Source: Micromonospora sp. HNM0581
Lineage (GTDB): Bacteria > Actinomycetota > Actinomycetes > Mycobacteriales > Micromonosporaceae
Assembly (NCBI RefSeq): GCF_012726175.1
Contig: NZ_JAASAD010000004.1
Coordinates: 186,001-250,000 of the forward strand
Direction: 5' to 3'
Length of the DNA: 64,000 nt
A program made the translations under genes and the position numbers. The number at the start of each line of letters is the position of its first letter. The stretch's first letter is position 1. Below the pieces are notes generated by a model. The model saw only the letters and a program-made list of their open reading frames with translations. It made no database searches and had not been told where the DNA came from. Of the stretch, positions 36,734 through 48,047 are shown one piece after another.

Positions 36734-37147
36734 TCAGGTCAGCCTGATCAGACGCATGCCGGTGCGGATCAGGACCACGGCACCTCCGGCGGCCATGACC
36801 AGACCGATGCCGGGCATCAGTTGCCCCCAGGCGCCGGTGCTGGCACTGAGGCTGACCAGGCGGGCCACCTGCCATCCGACGATGGCGGCGACGACCAGTC
36901 CGGGGATCATGCTGTGCGCGACCGCCACCTTTCGGTACGGCAGCAGGGCACCGGCGACGGCCAGGAACGCCATGCTCAGCGTCCAGAGACCCGGGCCCGC
37001 CGCACCGGAGAGCGACCCGAACGGCGTGATGACCCAGGGCAGCAGCGAGCCGACGAGCGCGAGCACGCCGCCGACGATCATGCCGAGGCTGCCGGCGTGG
37101 AGGACCCGTCGGCGTACCGGGGCGGCGGTGGATGCGGTGTCGGCCAT
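36734..37147 (-). CDS. Small four-helix membrane protein
   Basis: 137 residues. Four predicted membrane segments: GMIVGGVLALVGSLLPWVIT, GLWTLSMAFLAVAGALLPY, MIPGLVVAAIVGWQVARLV and MPGIGLVMAAGGAVVLI. Short basic ends. The pattern resembles small actinobacterial membrane proteins of unknown function; no catalytic residue is apparent. Divergent from the symporter small subunit across 392 bp. Confidence 0.75.
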   Translation of the reverse strand: MADTASTAAPVRRRVLHAGSLGMIVGGVLALVGSLLPWVITPFGSLSGAAGPGLWTLSMAFLAVAGALLPYRKVAVAHSMIPGLVVAAIVGWQVARLVSLSASTGAWGQLMPGIGLVMAAGGAVVLIRTGMRLIRLT

Positions 37148-37539
37148 GCCCGGATGCTAGGTGCTCGACACCGCTGACCGAACGGGCAGATCGGTAAGCG
37201 GTCGGGCGTCATCGGTGGGCGGCCGAGCCAGGTCCGCGAAAAACCCGAATCGGGACGAGTCTCCACCACGGTCCGGGTCGCTCGACCGTTCGCGGAGTCC
37301 AACGGACCGCTCAGCGACCCGAGCGGTACCTGACCGGATCAACTCTTGCCTGACCAGGCTGCATCACGTTCGCTTCCCCACAACCAAGGTGTGACCGACC
37401 GCACAACCATGTCGAGCAGTACGGCGACGCGGCCGTACGGATCGGGCCACGACACCAGCACCGCGTCACCACCACCGGGCGCCGTGTCCTAGACCCCTCG
37501 CCGGATCCGCCGGTTTCATACCGACTAGGAGGCTCCAGA
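37148..37539. other. 392-bp intergenic region upstream of the symporter pair
   Basis: Apart from a CRP/GlxR-like half-palindrome at 37390-37405 and a good AGGAGG ribosome site at the right end, I see no open frame, hairpin or RNA gene in this stretch. It presumably holds promoters for the two divergent genes. Confidence 0.5.
37390..37405. promoter_or_regulatory. CRP/GlxR-like site upstream of the acetate-type symporter pair
   Basis: TGTGACCGACCGCACA matches the TGTGA-N6-TCACA consensus with one mismatch. It is 135-150 bp upstream of the small symporter subunit. GlxR/CRP control of acetate genes is known in other actinobacteria; here it is inference. Confidence 0.35.
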
Positions 37540-37889
37540 ATGACCGAGGTAACCCCCGACAAGGAGACCCGCGGCGGTGAACCGCCACCGTCGGCACCAC
37601 CGCCGACGTTCCCATCGGACAACGGTTGGCGGAAGGAATACTGGAGCCGCAACCTGCGGCTCATGGTCATTCTCCTGGCCGTCTGGTTCGTCGTCTCGTT
37701 CGGCTTCGGCATTCTGCTCGTCGAACCGCTCAACAACATCGCCGTCGCCGGATTCCCACTCGGCTTCTGGTTCGCCCAGCAGGGATCGATATACGTATTC
37801 GTAATTCTGATCTTCGTGTACGCGAAGATGATGGATCGACTCGACAACCAGTTCGGCGTCGACGAGCAGGAGACCGAGAGGGCTGGCTC

Positions 37890-37893
<4 letters not shown>
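37540..37893 (+). CDS. DUF4212 small subunit of a sodium:solute symporter
   Basis: 117 residues from an ATG with AGGAGG upstream. After a Pro-rich acidic start come YWSRNLRLMVILLAVWFVVS, FGFGILLVEPLN, GFPLGFWFAQQGSIYVFVIL (two membrane helices), the pattern of DUF4212 small subunits. These pair with VC_2705-type sodium/solute symporters, often annotated as acetate uptake. Coupled by ATGA overlap to the large subunit. Confidence 0.88.
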
Positions 37894-39569
<1,676 letters not shown>

Positions 39570-39593
39570 GCGACCTCCGAGTCGACGAGGCGC

Positions 39594-39630
39594 GGTCGCC
39601 AGTCCCACCTCGACGGTGGGACCGGCGATC
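39594..39630 (+). terminator. Terminator hairpin after the symporter gene
   Basis: GTCCCACC (39602-39609) and GGTGGGAC (39615-39622), with an outer imperfect extension (GGTCGCC with GGCGATC), 5-nt loop, 25 bp after the stop. Confidence 0.65.
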
Positions 39631-39736
39631 GGCCGTGCGGGAGCGCACGGACGTCAGCTGCCTTACTGCCCGACGGTCGGCAATCAGGTCGCCACCCGCT
39701 GAGGGCGGCGACCAGCTGCGATCCGTGGGGCTGCGA

Positions 39737-39779
39737 TCGTGGTCCGTGCGGGCTCTGGCCGGGCGCACACGGACCACGA
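39737..39779 (-). terminator. Terminator hairpin after the catalase gene
   Basis: 12-bp perfect stem, 39737-39748 (TCGTGGTCCGTG) with 39768-39779, 19-nt loop, 20 bp past the leftward catalase stop. Confidence 0.6.
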
Positions 39780-39799
39780 CGTAAAGCTGCGGGTCGAGG

Positions 39800-42061
39800 T
39801 CATCCGACCCTGGCGGGGAACCTCTCCCACGTCCGGTGGGCGGCCATCAGCTGCTGGACAGCGGCCAGGACATCGGTTGCGGAGTCCCCGGTCACCACCC
39901 CTGGCGTGTCGGTGACGCCGGCCTGTTCCAGCACAGTGGTGCCGGCACCCCACGCGCCGACGGCCTTGGCGTGTCGCCAACACTCCTCGACCATCAGCGA
40001 CACCCGGGGGTCGATGGTGGTGGCGCCGGCCGCGCCCGCCGTGGCCTGGCGGGTCGGCGACGCGTCCGGTGCCGGCGCGGGTGCCGAGGCGAGCAGGAGC
40101 GCGTCGAGTTCGACCGAGCGGCCGGTGGCGAAGCTCCGTTGCGCGGGCAGGTCGCCGATCGTTCCGCCGTGCGGCGCGATCAGCAGCGGCACCATCCCCG
40201 CGGCGACGGCCGCCTCACGGACGACACGGACACTGTCGACGTCGACCTCGGTGTCGACCACGATGCCGATCGTCCGGCCCGCGGTCGGCCACTGCCGACC
40301 CACCTGGGACAGCGCGGGGCTGGGTTCGACGTCGGCCACCGGCGCCGTCGGCTCCGGTGCGGGCAGGCCGAGGCCGGTGGCGACCTGGGCGCAGAGCACC
40401 GGGTCTATGTTCGCCAGGCACTGGAGCTGCCGTTGCCTGATCGCCTGGTGGTAGCACTTGCCCAACTCGAAGGTGTACGCCCGGACGATGTGTTCCCGCT
40501 CGACCGGGGACATGCTCGACCAGAACAGGCGGGCCTGGCTGAAGTGGTCGTCGAACGATGCCGGACTGGCGCGTACCTTGGGCGCCTGGGCGACCTGCAC
40601 CGGCACGTCGACGAACGGGTGGTCCTCGTCGCCGGCCGGGAACGGGTTGCCACCGTCGAGGGAGTTCGGCCGGTAGGGAGCCACACCCGCGTGGACGGCC
40701 TGCTGGTGGAAGCCGTCCCTGAGCATGTCGTTGACCGGGGCGTGGGGCCGGTTGATCGGGATCTGCGCGAAGTTCGGCCCGCCCAGCCGGGTCAGCTGCG
40801 TGTCGACGTACGAGAAGAGCCGGCCCTGCAGCAGCGGGTCGTTCGTGACGTCGATGCCTGGCGGTAGGTGACCCACGTGGAAGGCGACCTGCTCGCTTTC
40901 GGCGAAGAAGTTCGTCGGAGTGCGGTTCAGCGTCAGTTTGCCGACCGGCTGCACCGGGGCGAGTTCCTCCGGCACGAACTTCGTCGGGTCGAGCAGGTCG
41001 ATGCCGGCGAAGGTCTCCTCCGGGGTGTCGGGGAAGACCTGGAGGCCGAGTTCCCACTCGGGGAACGCTCCGGCCTCGATGGCGTCGTAGAGGTCACGCC
41101 GGTGAAAGTCCGGGTCGATGCCGCCGAGCAGTTGGGCCTCCTCCCAGACCAGCGAGTGCACGCCCAGCTTCGGCTTCCAGTGGAACTTGGCCAACGCCGT
41201 CTCGCCGGCGGCGTTGACCAGCCGGAAGGTGTGCACGCCGAAGCCCTCCATCGTCCGGTAGGAGCGCGGGATGCCCCGGTCGGACATGTTCCACATGGTG
41301 TGGTGCTGTGCCTCGGTGTGCAGCGAGACGAAGTCCCAGAAGGTGTCGTGCGCGCTCTGCGCCTGCGGGATCTCCCGGTCGGGGTGCGGCTTGCCGGCAT
41401 GGATGATGTCCGGAAACTTGATCGCGTCCTGGATGAAGAAGACCGGCATGTTGTTGCCGACCAGGTCGAAGGTGCCCTCGTCGGTGTAGAACTTCGTGGC
41501 GAAGCCCCGGGTGTCACGCACGGTGTCCGCCGAGCCGCGGGAGCCGAGGACGGTGGAGAAGCGGACGAAGACCTCGGTGGTGCGCCCTTTCTTGAGGAAG
41601 TCCGCCCGGGTGACCGCCTCGGCGGTGCCGTACGCGGTGAACTCACCGTGAGCGCCCGCGCCCCGAGCGTGCACCACCCGCTCGGGGATTCGCTCGTGGT
41701 CGAAGTGGGTGATCTTCTCCCGCAGGTGGTGGTCCTGAAGTAGGACCGGCCCGCGGGGGCCAGCCTTCAGCGAGTGGTCGGTGTCGCGTAGTCGTGCGCC
41801 CTGCGCGGTGGTGAGGAAGGCACCCTGCTGGCCGTTGGCGGTGGCCGGCGCCCCGGTCTCGGCGCCGGTCGGGGTACGGGTCTGCGGGGCGCCCTGCTCG
41901 GGCTTCGGTGGCAGTGGCTCATGCGGCGTCGCCGGCTCGTCGAGCGGCGGCGGTGCGCTGCCCGGCGCACCGGGCACCTGCGGGGTGAGGGCGTCGGTCA
42001 CCTTCTCAGCCACAGCCTCCACGGCTTCCTTTACCGCCTTGGCGGAGTTTCGGGCATTCAT
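39800..42061 (-). CDS. katE: Large-subunit catalase (HPII/KatE type)
   Basis: 753 residues, the size of clade-2 catalases. Degrades hydrogen peroxide with haem. Domains: ~75-residue Pro-rich N-terminal arm, catalase core (FDHERIPERVVHARGAGAHG with the active-site His, FIQDAIKFPDIIHAGKPHPD, and the proximal haem region NRPHAPVND), and a C-terminal DJ-1/GATase1-like domain from about 600 (TIGIVVDTEVDVDSVRVVRE, VEECWRHAKAVGAWGAG). Divergent from a SCO5389-like gene. Cytosolic; stress or stationary-phase control is usual in the family but not visible here. Confidence 0.95.
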   Translation of the reverse strand: MNARNSAKAVKEAVEAVAEKVTDALTPQVPGAPGSAPPPLDEPATPHEPLPPKPEQGAPQTRTPTGAETGAPATANGQQGAFLTTAQGARLRDTDHSLKAGPRGPVLLQDHHLREKITHFDHERIPERVVHARGAGAHGEFTAYGTAEAVTRADFLKKGRTTEVFVRFSTVLGSRGSADTVRDTRGFATKFYTDEGTFDLVGNNMPVFFIQDAIKFPDIIHAGKPHPDREIPQAQSAHDTFWDFVSLHTEAQHHTMWNMSDRGIPRSYRTMEGFGVHTFRLVNAAGETALAKFHWKPKLGVHSLVWEEAQLLGGIDPDFHRRDLYDAIEAGAFPEWELGLQVFPDTPEETFAGIDLLDPTKFVPEELAPVQPVGKLTLNRTPTNFFAESEQVAFHVGHLPPGIDVTNDPLLQGRLFSYVDTQLTRLGGPNFAQIPINRPHAPVNDMLRDGFHQQAVHAGVAPYRPNSLDGGNPFPAGDEDHPFVDVPVQVAQAPKVRASPASFDDHFSQARLFWSSMSPVEREHIVRAYTFELGKCYHQAIRQRQLQCLANIDPVLCAQVATGLGLPAPEPTAPVADVEPSPALSQVGRQWPTAGRTIGIVVDTEVDVDSVRVVREAAVAAGMVPLLIAPHGGTIGDLPAQRSFATGRSVELDALLLASAPAPAPDASPTRQATAGAAGATTIDPRVSLMVEECWRHAKAVGAWGAGTTVLEQAGVTDTPGVVTGDSATDVLAAVQQLMAAHRTWERFPARVG

Positions 42062-42257
42062 TTCGACGGATACCTCCCGGGAGACCGAAGCCAGTTGTCA
42101 AGGCGGTACCCAGGGTGGACCGCGCAAAACGGGTCGAACCGAAGAAGCGTCGGCCTGACCGGGCAGGGCGGCTGCCAGCGTTGACACCGCCGACAGCGGC
42201 ATGATCTGCTCATAAGGTAGCGATAACGACAACCGTGATCGTTTGTCGAGGAGGAAC

Positions 42258-42650
42258 ATGTCTCTCACCGTGCCACCGAGCCTGCTGCGGGCCGCCGAAT
42301 CCGGTCCCGTCGACGACGAGGAGTTCGTGGCCTGCGTCCGTGAGTCGCTGCCATACGCCTGGCAGACCGTCAGCAGGGTGGCCTCGGAACTGGCGTCCTC
42401 CGACGCCGAGTTCGCCGACAACCAGGTGCCGCCGCCCAGCGAGGCGGAGCGGGGCCAGCTGCTGCGCGCGTTGGCCAGTGACGCGATCCGCTCCAGCCTG
42501 GAGCGTCACTTCGGCGTCAAACTCGCGTTCCAGAACTGCCACCGGATCGCGGCGTTCCGACCGGCAGCCGTGGACTCCGACACCTACCGCCGGTTCATCT
42601 CCGTGCGCGGCCAACTGCTCAACCAGTCCCCCGAGTTGCGTGACTGCTGA
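42258..42650 (+). CDS. SCO5389-like conserved actinobacterial protein
   Basis: 130 residues from an ATG with GAGGAGGAA upstream. All-helical, soluble, with one Cys pair region (NCHR; LRDC): SLPYAWQTVSRVASELASS, FADNQVPPPSEAERGQLLRA and RHFGVKLAFQNCHRIAAFRP. This is a short conserved actinobacterial family of unknown function, and its next-door flavin monooxygenase is the usual neighbour. Its last 11 bases overlap the monooxygenase start, so the two are coupled. Confidence 0.75.
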   Translation: MSLTVPPSLLRAAESGPVDDEEFVACVRESLPYAWQTVSRVASELASSDAEFADNQVPPPSEAERGQLLRALASDAIRSSLERHFGVKLAFQNCHRIAAFRPAAVDSDTYRRFISVRGQLLNQSPELRDC

Positions 42651-43785
42651 TCCGAGCGGGATCCGGCGAGCCGGTCGGGGCGTACGCGCGCACCTGTTCC
42701 TGCTCGCCGGACAACGCCCCGGCGACTCGCACGCCGAGGCGCTGGCGACCGCCCACCGCTACGGCCGTGCGGCGGAGGCCGCCGGCTTCGCCGGGGTCTG
42801 GATCGCCGAGCACCACTTCATCTCCTACGGGGTGTGTCCATCGGCGATCACCTTCGCCGCACACCTGCTCGGCGCGACCCGCCGCATCGAGGTAGGTACC
42901 GCCGCGTGCATCCTGTCCAACCGGCACCCGGTGGCCCTGGGTGAGGAGGCGGCGCTACTGCACGAGCTTTCCGGCGGCCGGTTCCGGCTCGGTGTCGGCC
43001 GCGGCGGGCCCTGGGTCGACCTCGAGGTCTTCGGCACCGGGACGGAACGGTTCACGCACGGTTTCCACGACTCGCTGGAGCTGTTGGCCCGCTGGCTGTC
43101 CGGGCAACCGACGGTCGCGGGGAACGACCGGTTCCCGTTCCGCGAGGTGCCGGTGGTGCCGCGTCCGCCCCACCGGCTGCCGGTCTGGGTCGCGGCGACC
43201 TCGACCGCCACCGTCGATCTCGCCGCCCGGCACGGCATGCCGTTGCTGCTCGGCCTGCACGCCGACCTCACCGAGAAGGTGGAGTTGCTCGACCGCTACA
43301 CCGCGACGGCCAAGGCGCACGGCTACGACCCGGCGAGCATCGATCATGCCAGCGCCCATCTCGCCCAGGTGGCCGAGACCGACGCCGCTGCGGCGAGCGT
43401 GGTCTCCCGCGGGCTCCCGCCGCTGCTGGCCGGCACCCGGGAGTACGTCCGTCTGGACGGCGAACCGGCGGGGAACCGTGACCCGGCCGGCTACGTCGAG
43501 CATCTGATCGCCATCCATCCGGTGGGCACGCCCGGCCGGTGCCGGGAGGCCGTCGCGAGGGCGGCGGCACTGCCCGGCGTACGCCATCTGCTGTTCATGG
43601 TGGAAGCCGGCGGCGGATCCGAGGCCGGTCTGACGAACATCCACCGACTGGCCACCGAGGTGCTCGAGCTCGCTCCGGACGACAGTCGGCAACAAGACCC
43701 GCCGACACCGACGGGCCGGGCGGGTTCGTCACCGAGCGCAACAGCGACCCGCTACCATGCGTTCCATGGAAACGGTTACCGTTAG
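42640..43785 (+). CDS. Luciferase-like flavin-dependent monooxygenase
   Basis: 381 residues from a GTG that overlaps the end of the previous gene. Bacterial luciferase fold (LLM class): AHRYGRAAEAAGFAGVWIAE, HHFISYGVCPSAITFAAHLL, IEVGTAACILSNRHPVALGE, LSGGRFRLGVGRGGPWVDLE and PHRLPVWVAATS. These use FMN or F420 and act on aldehydes, sulfonates, amines or xenobiotics. The C-terminal ~30 residues are a poorly conserved polar tail. Substrate unknown. Confidence 0.88.
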   Translation: MTADPSGIRRAGRGVRAHLFLLAGQRPGDSHAEALATAHRYGRAAEAAGFAGVWIAEHHFISYGVCPSAITFAAHLLGATRRIEVGTAACILSNRHPVALGEEAALLHELSGGRFRLGVGRGGPWVDLEVFGTGTERFTHGFHDSLELLARWLSGQPTVAGNDRFPFREVPVVPRPPHRLPVWVAATSTATVDLAARHGMPLLLGLHADLTEKVELLDRYTATAKAHGYDPASIDHASAHLAQVAETDAAAASVVSRGLPPLLAGTREYVRLDGEPAGNRDPAGYVEHLIAIHPVGTPGRCREAVARAAALPGVRHLLFMVEAGGGSEAGLTNIHRLATEVLELAPDDSRQQDPPTPTGRAGSSPSATATRYHAFHGNGYR

Positions 43786-43806
43786 CAACTGGGCGGAGGG
43801 GTACCG

Positions 43807-44778
43807 ATGAAGGTCGCCTTCGTCGGCAAGGGTGGCAGTGGCAAGACCACCCTCGCCGCGCTCCTCGCCCGCCACCTCACCGCCGAGGGGCGCCCGGTGC
43901 TGGCCATCGACGCCGACATCAACCAGCACCTCGCGGTAGCCCTCGGTGGTTCGGCCGCCGTGAGCACGGCACGACCGTTGAGTGAGCGCCTACCGGCGAT
44001 CAAGGAATACCTGCGCGGTGACAATCCGCGCATACGTTCGGCGACGGAGATGGTGAAGACCACCCCACCGGGACAGGGCTCCCGATTACTGCGGGTGGCG
44101 GAGGAGAACCCGATCTACAGGGAGTGCGTCGCCGCCGTCGGCGGTGTGCGCCTGGCGGCGACCGGTGAGTTCAATGCCGAGGATCTGGGGGTGGCCTGCT
44201 ACCACTCCAAGGTCGGCGCGGTGGAGCTGATGCTCAACCACCTGCTCGACGGGCCCGGCGAATACGTGGTGGTGGACATGACCGCCGGTGCCGACTCGTT
44301 CGCCTCGGGGCTGTTCACCCGGTTCGACCGAACCTTCCTGGTCTGCGAACCGACCGTGCGCAGTGTCGGTGTCTACCGCCAGTACGCCGGCTATGCGCGC
44401 GACTACGGGGTGGCCCTGTCGGTGATCGGCAACAAGGTCGAGGATGCCAGCGACGTGGATTTCCTGCACGAGCACGTCGGCGCGGACCTGCTCGGCTGGA
44501 TGAGCCGATCGGCGTACGTGCGCCGCGCCGAGCGGGGCACGGTCGGCCCGTTGCACGACCTTGAGGAGGCCAATCGGGCCGTGCTGGGTCTAATGGCCGA
44601 TGCCGTCGACGGCACCACGCAGGACTGGTCGGCGTTCACCCGGTGGGCCCACGAGTTCCACCGACGCAACGCCGAGGCCTGGGCCAACGATCGCACCGGC
44701 GTCGACCTCACCGCACAGATCGACCGGGACTTCCACATGGGGCCGACCGCTCTCGTCGGCGCCGCAGCAACTGCCTGA
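43807..44778 (+). CDS. CooC/MinD-type P-loop ATPase
   Basis: 323 residues from an ATG with GGAGGGG upstream. Deviant Walker A GKGGSGKTT at 7-15, ending the leader MKVAFVGKG; IDADINQHLAVALGG is a switch-like segment, and VVVDMTAGADSFASG carries the Walker B Asp. This is the CooC/ArsA/MinD class; CooC inserts nickel into CO dehydrogenase, but no metalloenzyme gene is near. The closest partner could be elsewhere. Followed by a strong terminator. Confidence 0.85.
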   Translation: MKVAFVGKGGSGKTTLAALLARHLTAEGRPVLAIDADINQHLAVALGGSAAVSTARPLSERLPAIKEYLRGDNPRIRSATEMVKTTPPGQGSRLLRVAEENPIYRECVAAVGGVRLAATGEFNAEDLGVACYHSKVGAVELMLNHLLDGPGEYVVVDMTAGADSFASGLFTRFDRTFLVCEPTVRSVGVYRQYAGYARDYGVALSVIGNKVEDASDVDFLHEHVGADLLGWMSRSAYVRRAERGTVGPLHDLEEANRAVLGLMADAVDGTTQDWSAFTRWAHEFHRRNAEAWANDRTGVDLTAQIDRDFHMGPTALVGAAATA

Positions 44779-44792
44779 ACCGTCGTCGACGG

Positions 44793-44832
44793 CACCGCTG
44801 CCGGGCCACCGATCCCGGGCCCGGCAGCGGTG
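44793..44832 (+). terminator. Terminator hairpin after the CooC-like ATPase gene
   Basis: Perfect 15-bp stem (CACCGCTGCCGGGCC with its complement), 10-nt loop, 15 bp after the stop codon. Confidence 0.8.
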
Positions 44833-44914
44833 ACCGCGTTTGTTCCAACCTGGTTAACGTCACCTGCTGCCCACCCGACAGGTCTGGTGCTGATCGCGAC
44901 ATCTTGCGACGCTG

Positions 44915-46324
44915 GTGATCGTGTATGACTACGATCTGTTGGTGCTGGGCTCCGGGCCCAGCGGTCAGAAGGCCGCCATCGCCGCCGCGAAGCTGGGCCG
45001 GCGGGTCGGCCTGGTGGAGCGGCGCGACATGCTCGGCGGGGTGTGCATCAACACCGGAACCGTGCCGTCCAAGACCCTGCGGGAGGCGGTGCTCTACCTG
45101 ACCGGCCTCAGCCAGCGAGACCTGTACGGAAGTAGCTACCGGGTGAAGGACGAGATCACGGTCAGTGACCTGACCGCTCGGACCCAGCACGTCATCAACC
45201 GGCAGACCGACGTCATCCGGAACCAACTGGCCCGTAACCGGGTCACGGTGATCACCGGCACCGGGCGTTTCGCCGACGCTCACTCCGTCTGGGTCGACAG
45301 TGACTCCGGACGCGAAACCCGAGTCACCTTCGGGCACGCCGTCATCGCCGCCGGCACCCGCCCGGCCCGACCCGAGAGCGTCGACTTCGACGACCGGACC
45401 ATCGTGGACTCCGACGGTGTCATCAACCTCAGGGCCGTGCCGCGCAGCATGGTGGTGGTCGGTGCGGGCGTGATCGGCATGGAGTACGCCTCGATGTTCG
45501 CCGCGCTCGGCACGAAGGTCACGGTGGTGGAACGCCGAGACCGAATGCTCGACTTCTGCGACGAGGAGGTCGTCGAGTCGCTCAAATACCACCTGCGGGA
45601 CCTGTCGGTCACGTTCCGCTTCGGCGAGGAGGTGGCCTCGGTCGAGAAACACCAGACCGCCGCCTTGTGCATCCTCAAGAGCGGCAAGAAGATCGTCGCG
45701 GACACGGTGATGTACTCGGCCGGCCGGCAGGGGCAGACCGACGGGCTGGACCTGGCCGCCGCCGGGCTGACCGCGGACCGACGCGGTCGCATCGAAGTCG
45801 ACGCGAACTACCGCACCGCGGTGCCGAACATCTACGCCGTCGGCGACGTGATCGGTTTCCCCGCGCTGGCTTCGACGTCGATGGAGCAGGGACGGTTGGC
45901 CGCGCAGCATGCCTGCGGCGAGCCGGACCGACCGATGCACGAGTTGCAGCCGATCGGCATCTACACCATCCCGGAGATCAGTTTCGTCGGAAAGACCGAG
46001 GAGGAACTGACCGACAGCGCCACCCCGTTCGAGGTGGGCATCGCCCGCTACCGCGAGCTGGCACGGGGTCAGATCGTGGGTGACTCGTACGGAATGTTGA
46101 AACTGCTCGTCTCACCCGAGGACGGCCGCCTGCTCGGCGTGCACGTGTTCGGCACCGGGGCCACCGAGATCGTGCACATCGGACAGACCGTGATGGGCTG
46201 CGGCGGAACCGTCGACTATCTGGTCGACACGGTGTTCAACTACCCGACCCTGGCCGAGGCGTACAAGGTGGCGGCCCTGGACGCGTCCAACAAGATCCGT
46301 AACATAACCCGGATCGACGGCTGA
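44915..46324 (+). CDS. sthA: Soluble pyridine nucleotide transhydrogenase
   Basis: 469 residues. FAD/NAD(P) disulfide-reductase fold, with a single Cys where the redox pair normally sits: [19 protein letters not shown] (Cys44, no second Cys at CxxxxC), the mark of soluble transhydrogenase rather than lipoamide dehydrogenase. FAD loop [20 protein letters not shown], second dinucleotide site [19 protein letters not shown] and [20 protein letters not shown] (FAD). Balances NADPH and NADH in the cytosol. GTG starts at 44915 and 44921 compete; a clear ribosome site is not visible. Confidence 0.93.
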   Translation: MIVYDYDLLVLGSGPSGQKAAIAAAKLGRRVGLVERRDMLGGVCINTGTVPSKTLREAVLYLTGLSQRDLYGSSYRVKDEITVSDLTARTQHVINRQTDVIRNQLARNRVTVITGTGRFADAHSVWVDSDSGRETRVTFGHAVIAAGTRPARPESVDFDDRTIVDSDGVINLRAVPRSMVVVGAGVIGMEYASMFAALGTKVTVVERRDRMLDFCDEEVVESLKYHLRDLSVTFRFGEEVASVEKHQTAALCILKSGKKIVADTVMYSAGRQGQTDGLDLAAAGLTADRRGRIEVDANYRTAVPNIYAVGDVIGFPALASTSMEQGRLAAQHACGEPDRPMHELQPIGIYTIPEISFVGKTEEELTDSATPFEVGIARYRELARGQIVGDSYGMLKLLVSPEDGRLLGVHVFGTGATEIVHIGQTVMGCGGTVDYLVDTVFNYPTLAEAYKVAALDASNKIRNITRIDG

Positions 46325-46384
46325 CGTCCTCACCGCAGGCGTTAGCGGGACCGAGCCGCGGGCGGGGCATCGCGTTCGCGGCGT

Positions 46385-46425
46385 TCGCGGCCCCCGGTCG
46401 AGCCCGTGTCGACCGGGGGCCGCGA
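46385..46425. terminator. Bidirectional terminator between sthA and aceB
   Basis: 17-bp perfect stem, 46385-46401 with 46409-46425 (core GCGGCCCCCGGTCGA), 7-nt loop, between convergent genes. Confidence 0.85.
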
Positions 46426-46433
46426 CCGGGGAT

Positions 46434-48047
46434 CTAGGCGGCAGCCGCCAGGATCGGCTTCCGGGTGGGCCCCAGGTGCCGGGCGTACGCGCTGGTGGTG
46501 AAGAACGACGGAAGGTCCTCGCCGAGGGCGGTCTCCTCGACGATCCGCGCAGCCTGCTCAGCACGTTCCCGACCGGCCTGCTCTCGCCCCTCGGTCACCG
46601 TGGTCAGTTCCGCAGCCAGCATCGAGCGGACCAGGTCCTCGGTCACCGCTCCCCCGCCGGCCAGCGGAGTGCCGTGGCGCAGCCACTGCCACAGCTGGCA
46701 CCGGGCGATCTCGGCGGTGGCGGCGTCCTCCATCAGGTTCCACAGTGCCACCGCGCCCGCACCGCCGAGCCAGGCGTCGATGTAGCGCAGCGCCACTGCG
46801 ACGTTCGCCCGCACCCCGGCCTCAGTGACCTGGCCCGGGGTCTTGTCCACCGAGAGCAGTTCGGCGGCGGTGACCGTCACCTCGTCGCGACGCCGGTCGA
46901 CCTGGTTCGGACGCTCACCCAGCACCCCGTCGAAAACCTCTCGGCAGGTTGCCACCAGGCCCGGGTGGGCCACCCAGGAGCCGTCGAAGCCGTCACCGGC
47001 CTCGCGCTGCTTGTCCGCCCGCACCTTGCTCAACGCCACCTCGTTGACCTGCGGGTCGCGAGCTGGAACGAAGGCGGCCATTCCGCCGATCGCGTGCGCG
47101 CCGCGCCTGTGGCAGGTACGCACCAGCAGTTCGGTGTACGCCCGCATGAACGGCACGGTCATCGTCACCTCGGCTCGGTCCGGCAGGACGAAGTCCGGCC
47201 ACTGACCGAAGTTCTTGATGATGCTGAAGATGTAGTCCCACCGCCCGGCGTTCAGGCCTGCGGAGTGCTCGCGCAGCTCGTAGAGAATCTCCTCCATCTC
47301 GAACGCGGCGGTGATCGTCTCGATGAGGGTGGTCGCCCGGATGGTGCCCTGGGGTAGCCCGAGGTAACGCTGGGCGAAGACGAAGATGTCGTTCCACAGC
47401 CGCGCCTCGCGGTGGCTCTCCAGCTTCGGCAGGTAGAAGTACGGGCCCTTGCCGGCGTCGAGCTGCCGCCGGGCACAGTGGAACAGGTAGAGCCCGAAGT
47501 CGACCAGACTGGCCGAGATCTGCCGCCCGTCCACCACGATCCCCTTCTCCACCAGGTGCCATCCACGCGGCCGGACCACGATCGTCGCCAGGTCCTCACC
47601 GAGGGTGTAGCTCTTACCGCGCGCGTCGGTGAAGTCGATCCGGTGGTCCAACGCGTCGATCAGGTTGAGCTGGCCGCCGATCACGTTGTGCCAGTTCGGC
47701 GCGGTCGCGTCCTCGAAGTCGGCCAGCCAGACCTTGGCGCCGGAGTTCAACGCGTTGATGGTCATCTTGCGGTCCGGCGGCCCGGTGATCTCGACCCGCC
47801 GGTCCTCCAGACCAGGCGCGGGTGACGCCACCTGCCACGTCGGGTCGTCCCGGATCGCTGCGGTCTCCGGCAGGAAATCGGGCAGCTGCCCGGTGGCGTA
47901 GCGGTCGCGGCGGGCCCGTCGGGTGTCCAGCAGGGCCACCCGACGGGCGGCGAACTCGCTGTCCAGGGCGACCAGGAACTCCAGCGCCTCGCCGGTGAGA
48001 ACCTCGTCGAAACGTTCGACCATCGGGCCGATGATCTCGTATCTCAT
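46434..48047 (-). CDS. aceB: Malate synthase A
   Basis: 537 residues, the normal size of malate synthase A. Condenses glyoxylate with acetyl-CoA to malate, the second step of the glyoxylate shunt. Conserved segments: [97 protein letters not shown] and [18 protein letters not shown]. Its start overlaps the aceA stop by 4 bp, so the two genes form an operon. Confidence 0.96.
   Translation of the reverse strand: MRYEIIGPMVERFDEVLTGEALEFLVALDSEFAARRVALLDTRRARRDRYATGQLPDFLPETAAIRDDPTWQVASPAPGLEDRRVEITGPPDRKMTINALNSGAKVWLADFEDATAPNWHNVIGGQLNLIDALDHRIDFTDARGKSYTLGEDLATIVVRPRGWHLVEKGIVVDGRQISASLVDFGLYLFHCARRQLDAGKGPYFYLPKLESHREARLWNDIFVFAQRYLGLPQGTIRATTLIETITAAFEMEEILYELREHSAGLNAGRWDYIFSIIKNFGQWPDFVLPDRAEVTMTVPFMRAYTELLVRTCHRRGAHAIGGMAAFVPARDPQVNEVALSKVRADKQREAGDGFDGSWVAHPGLVATCREVFDGVLGERPNQVDRRRDEVTVTAAELLSVDKTPGQVTEAGVRANVAVALRYIDAWLGGAGAVALWNLMEDAATAEIARCQLWQWLRHGTPLAGGGAVTEDLVRSMLAAELTTVTEGREQAGRERAEQAARIVEETALGEDLPSFFTTSAYARHLGPTRKPILAAAA

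Noticed and set aside
44708..45940. Minus-strand 410-residue frame opposite sthA
   Set aside because: Antisense to a clear flavoprotein; no family motif.
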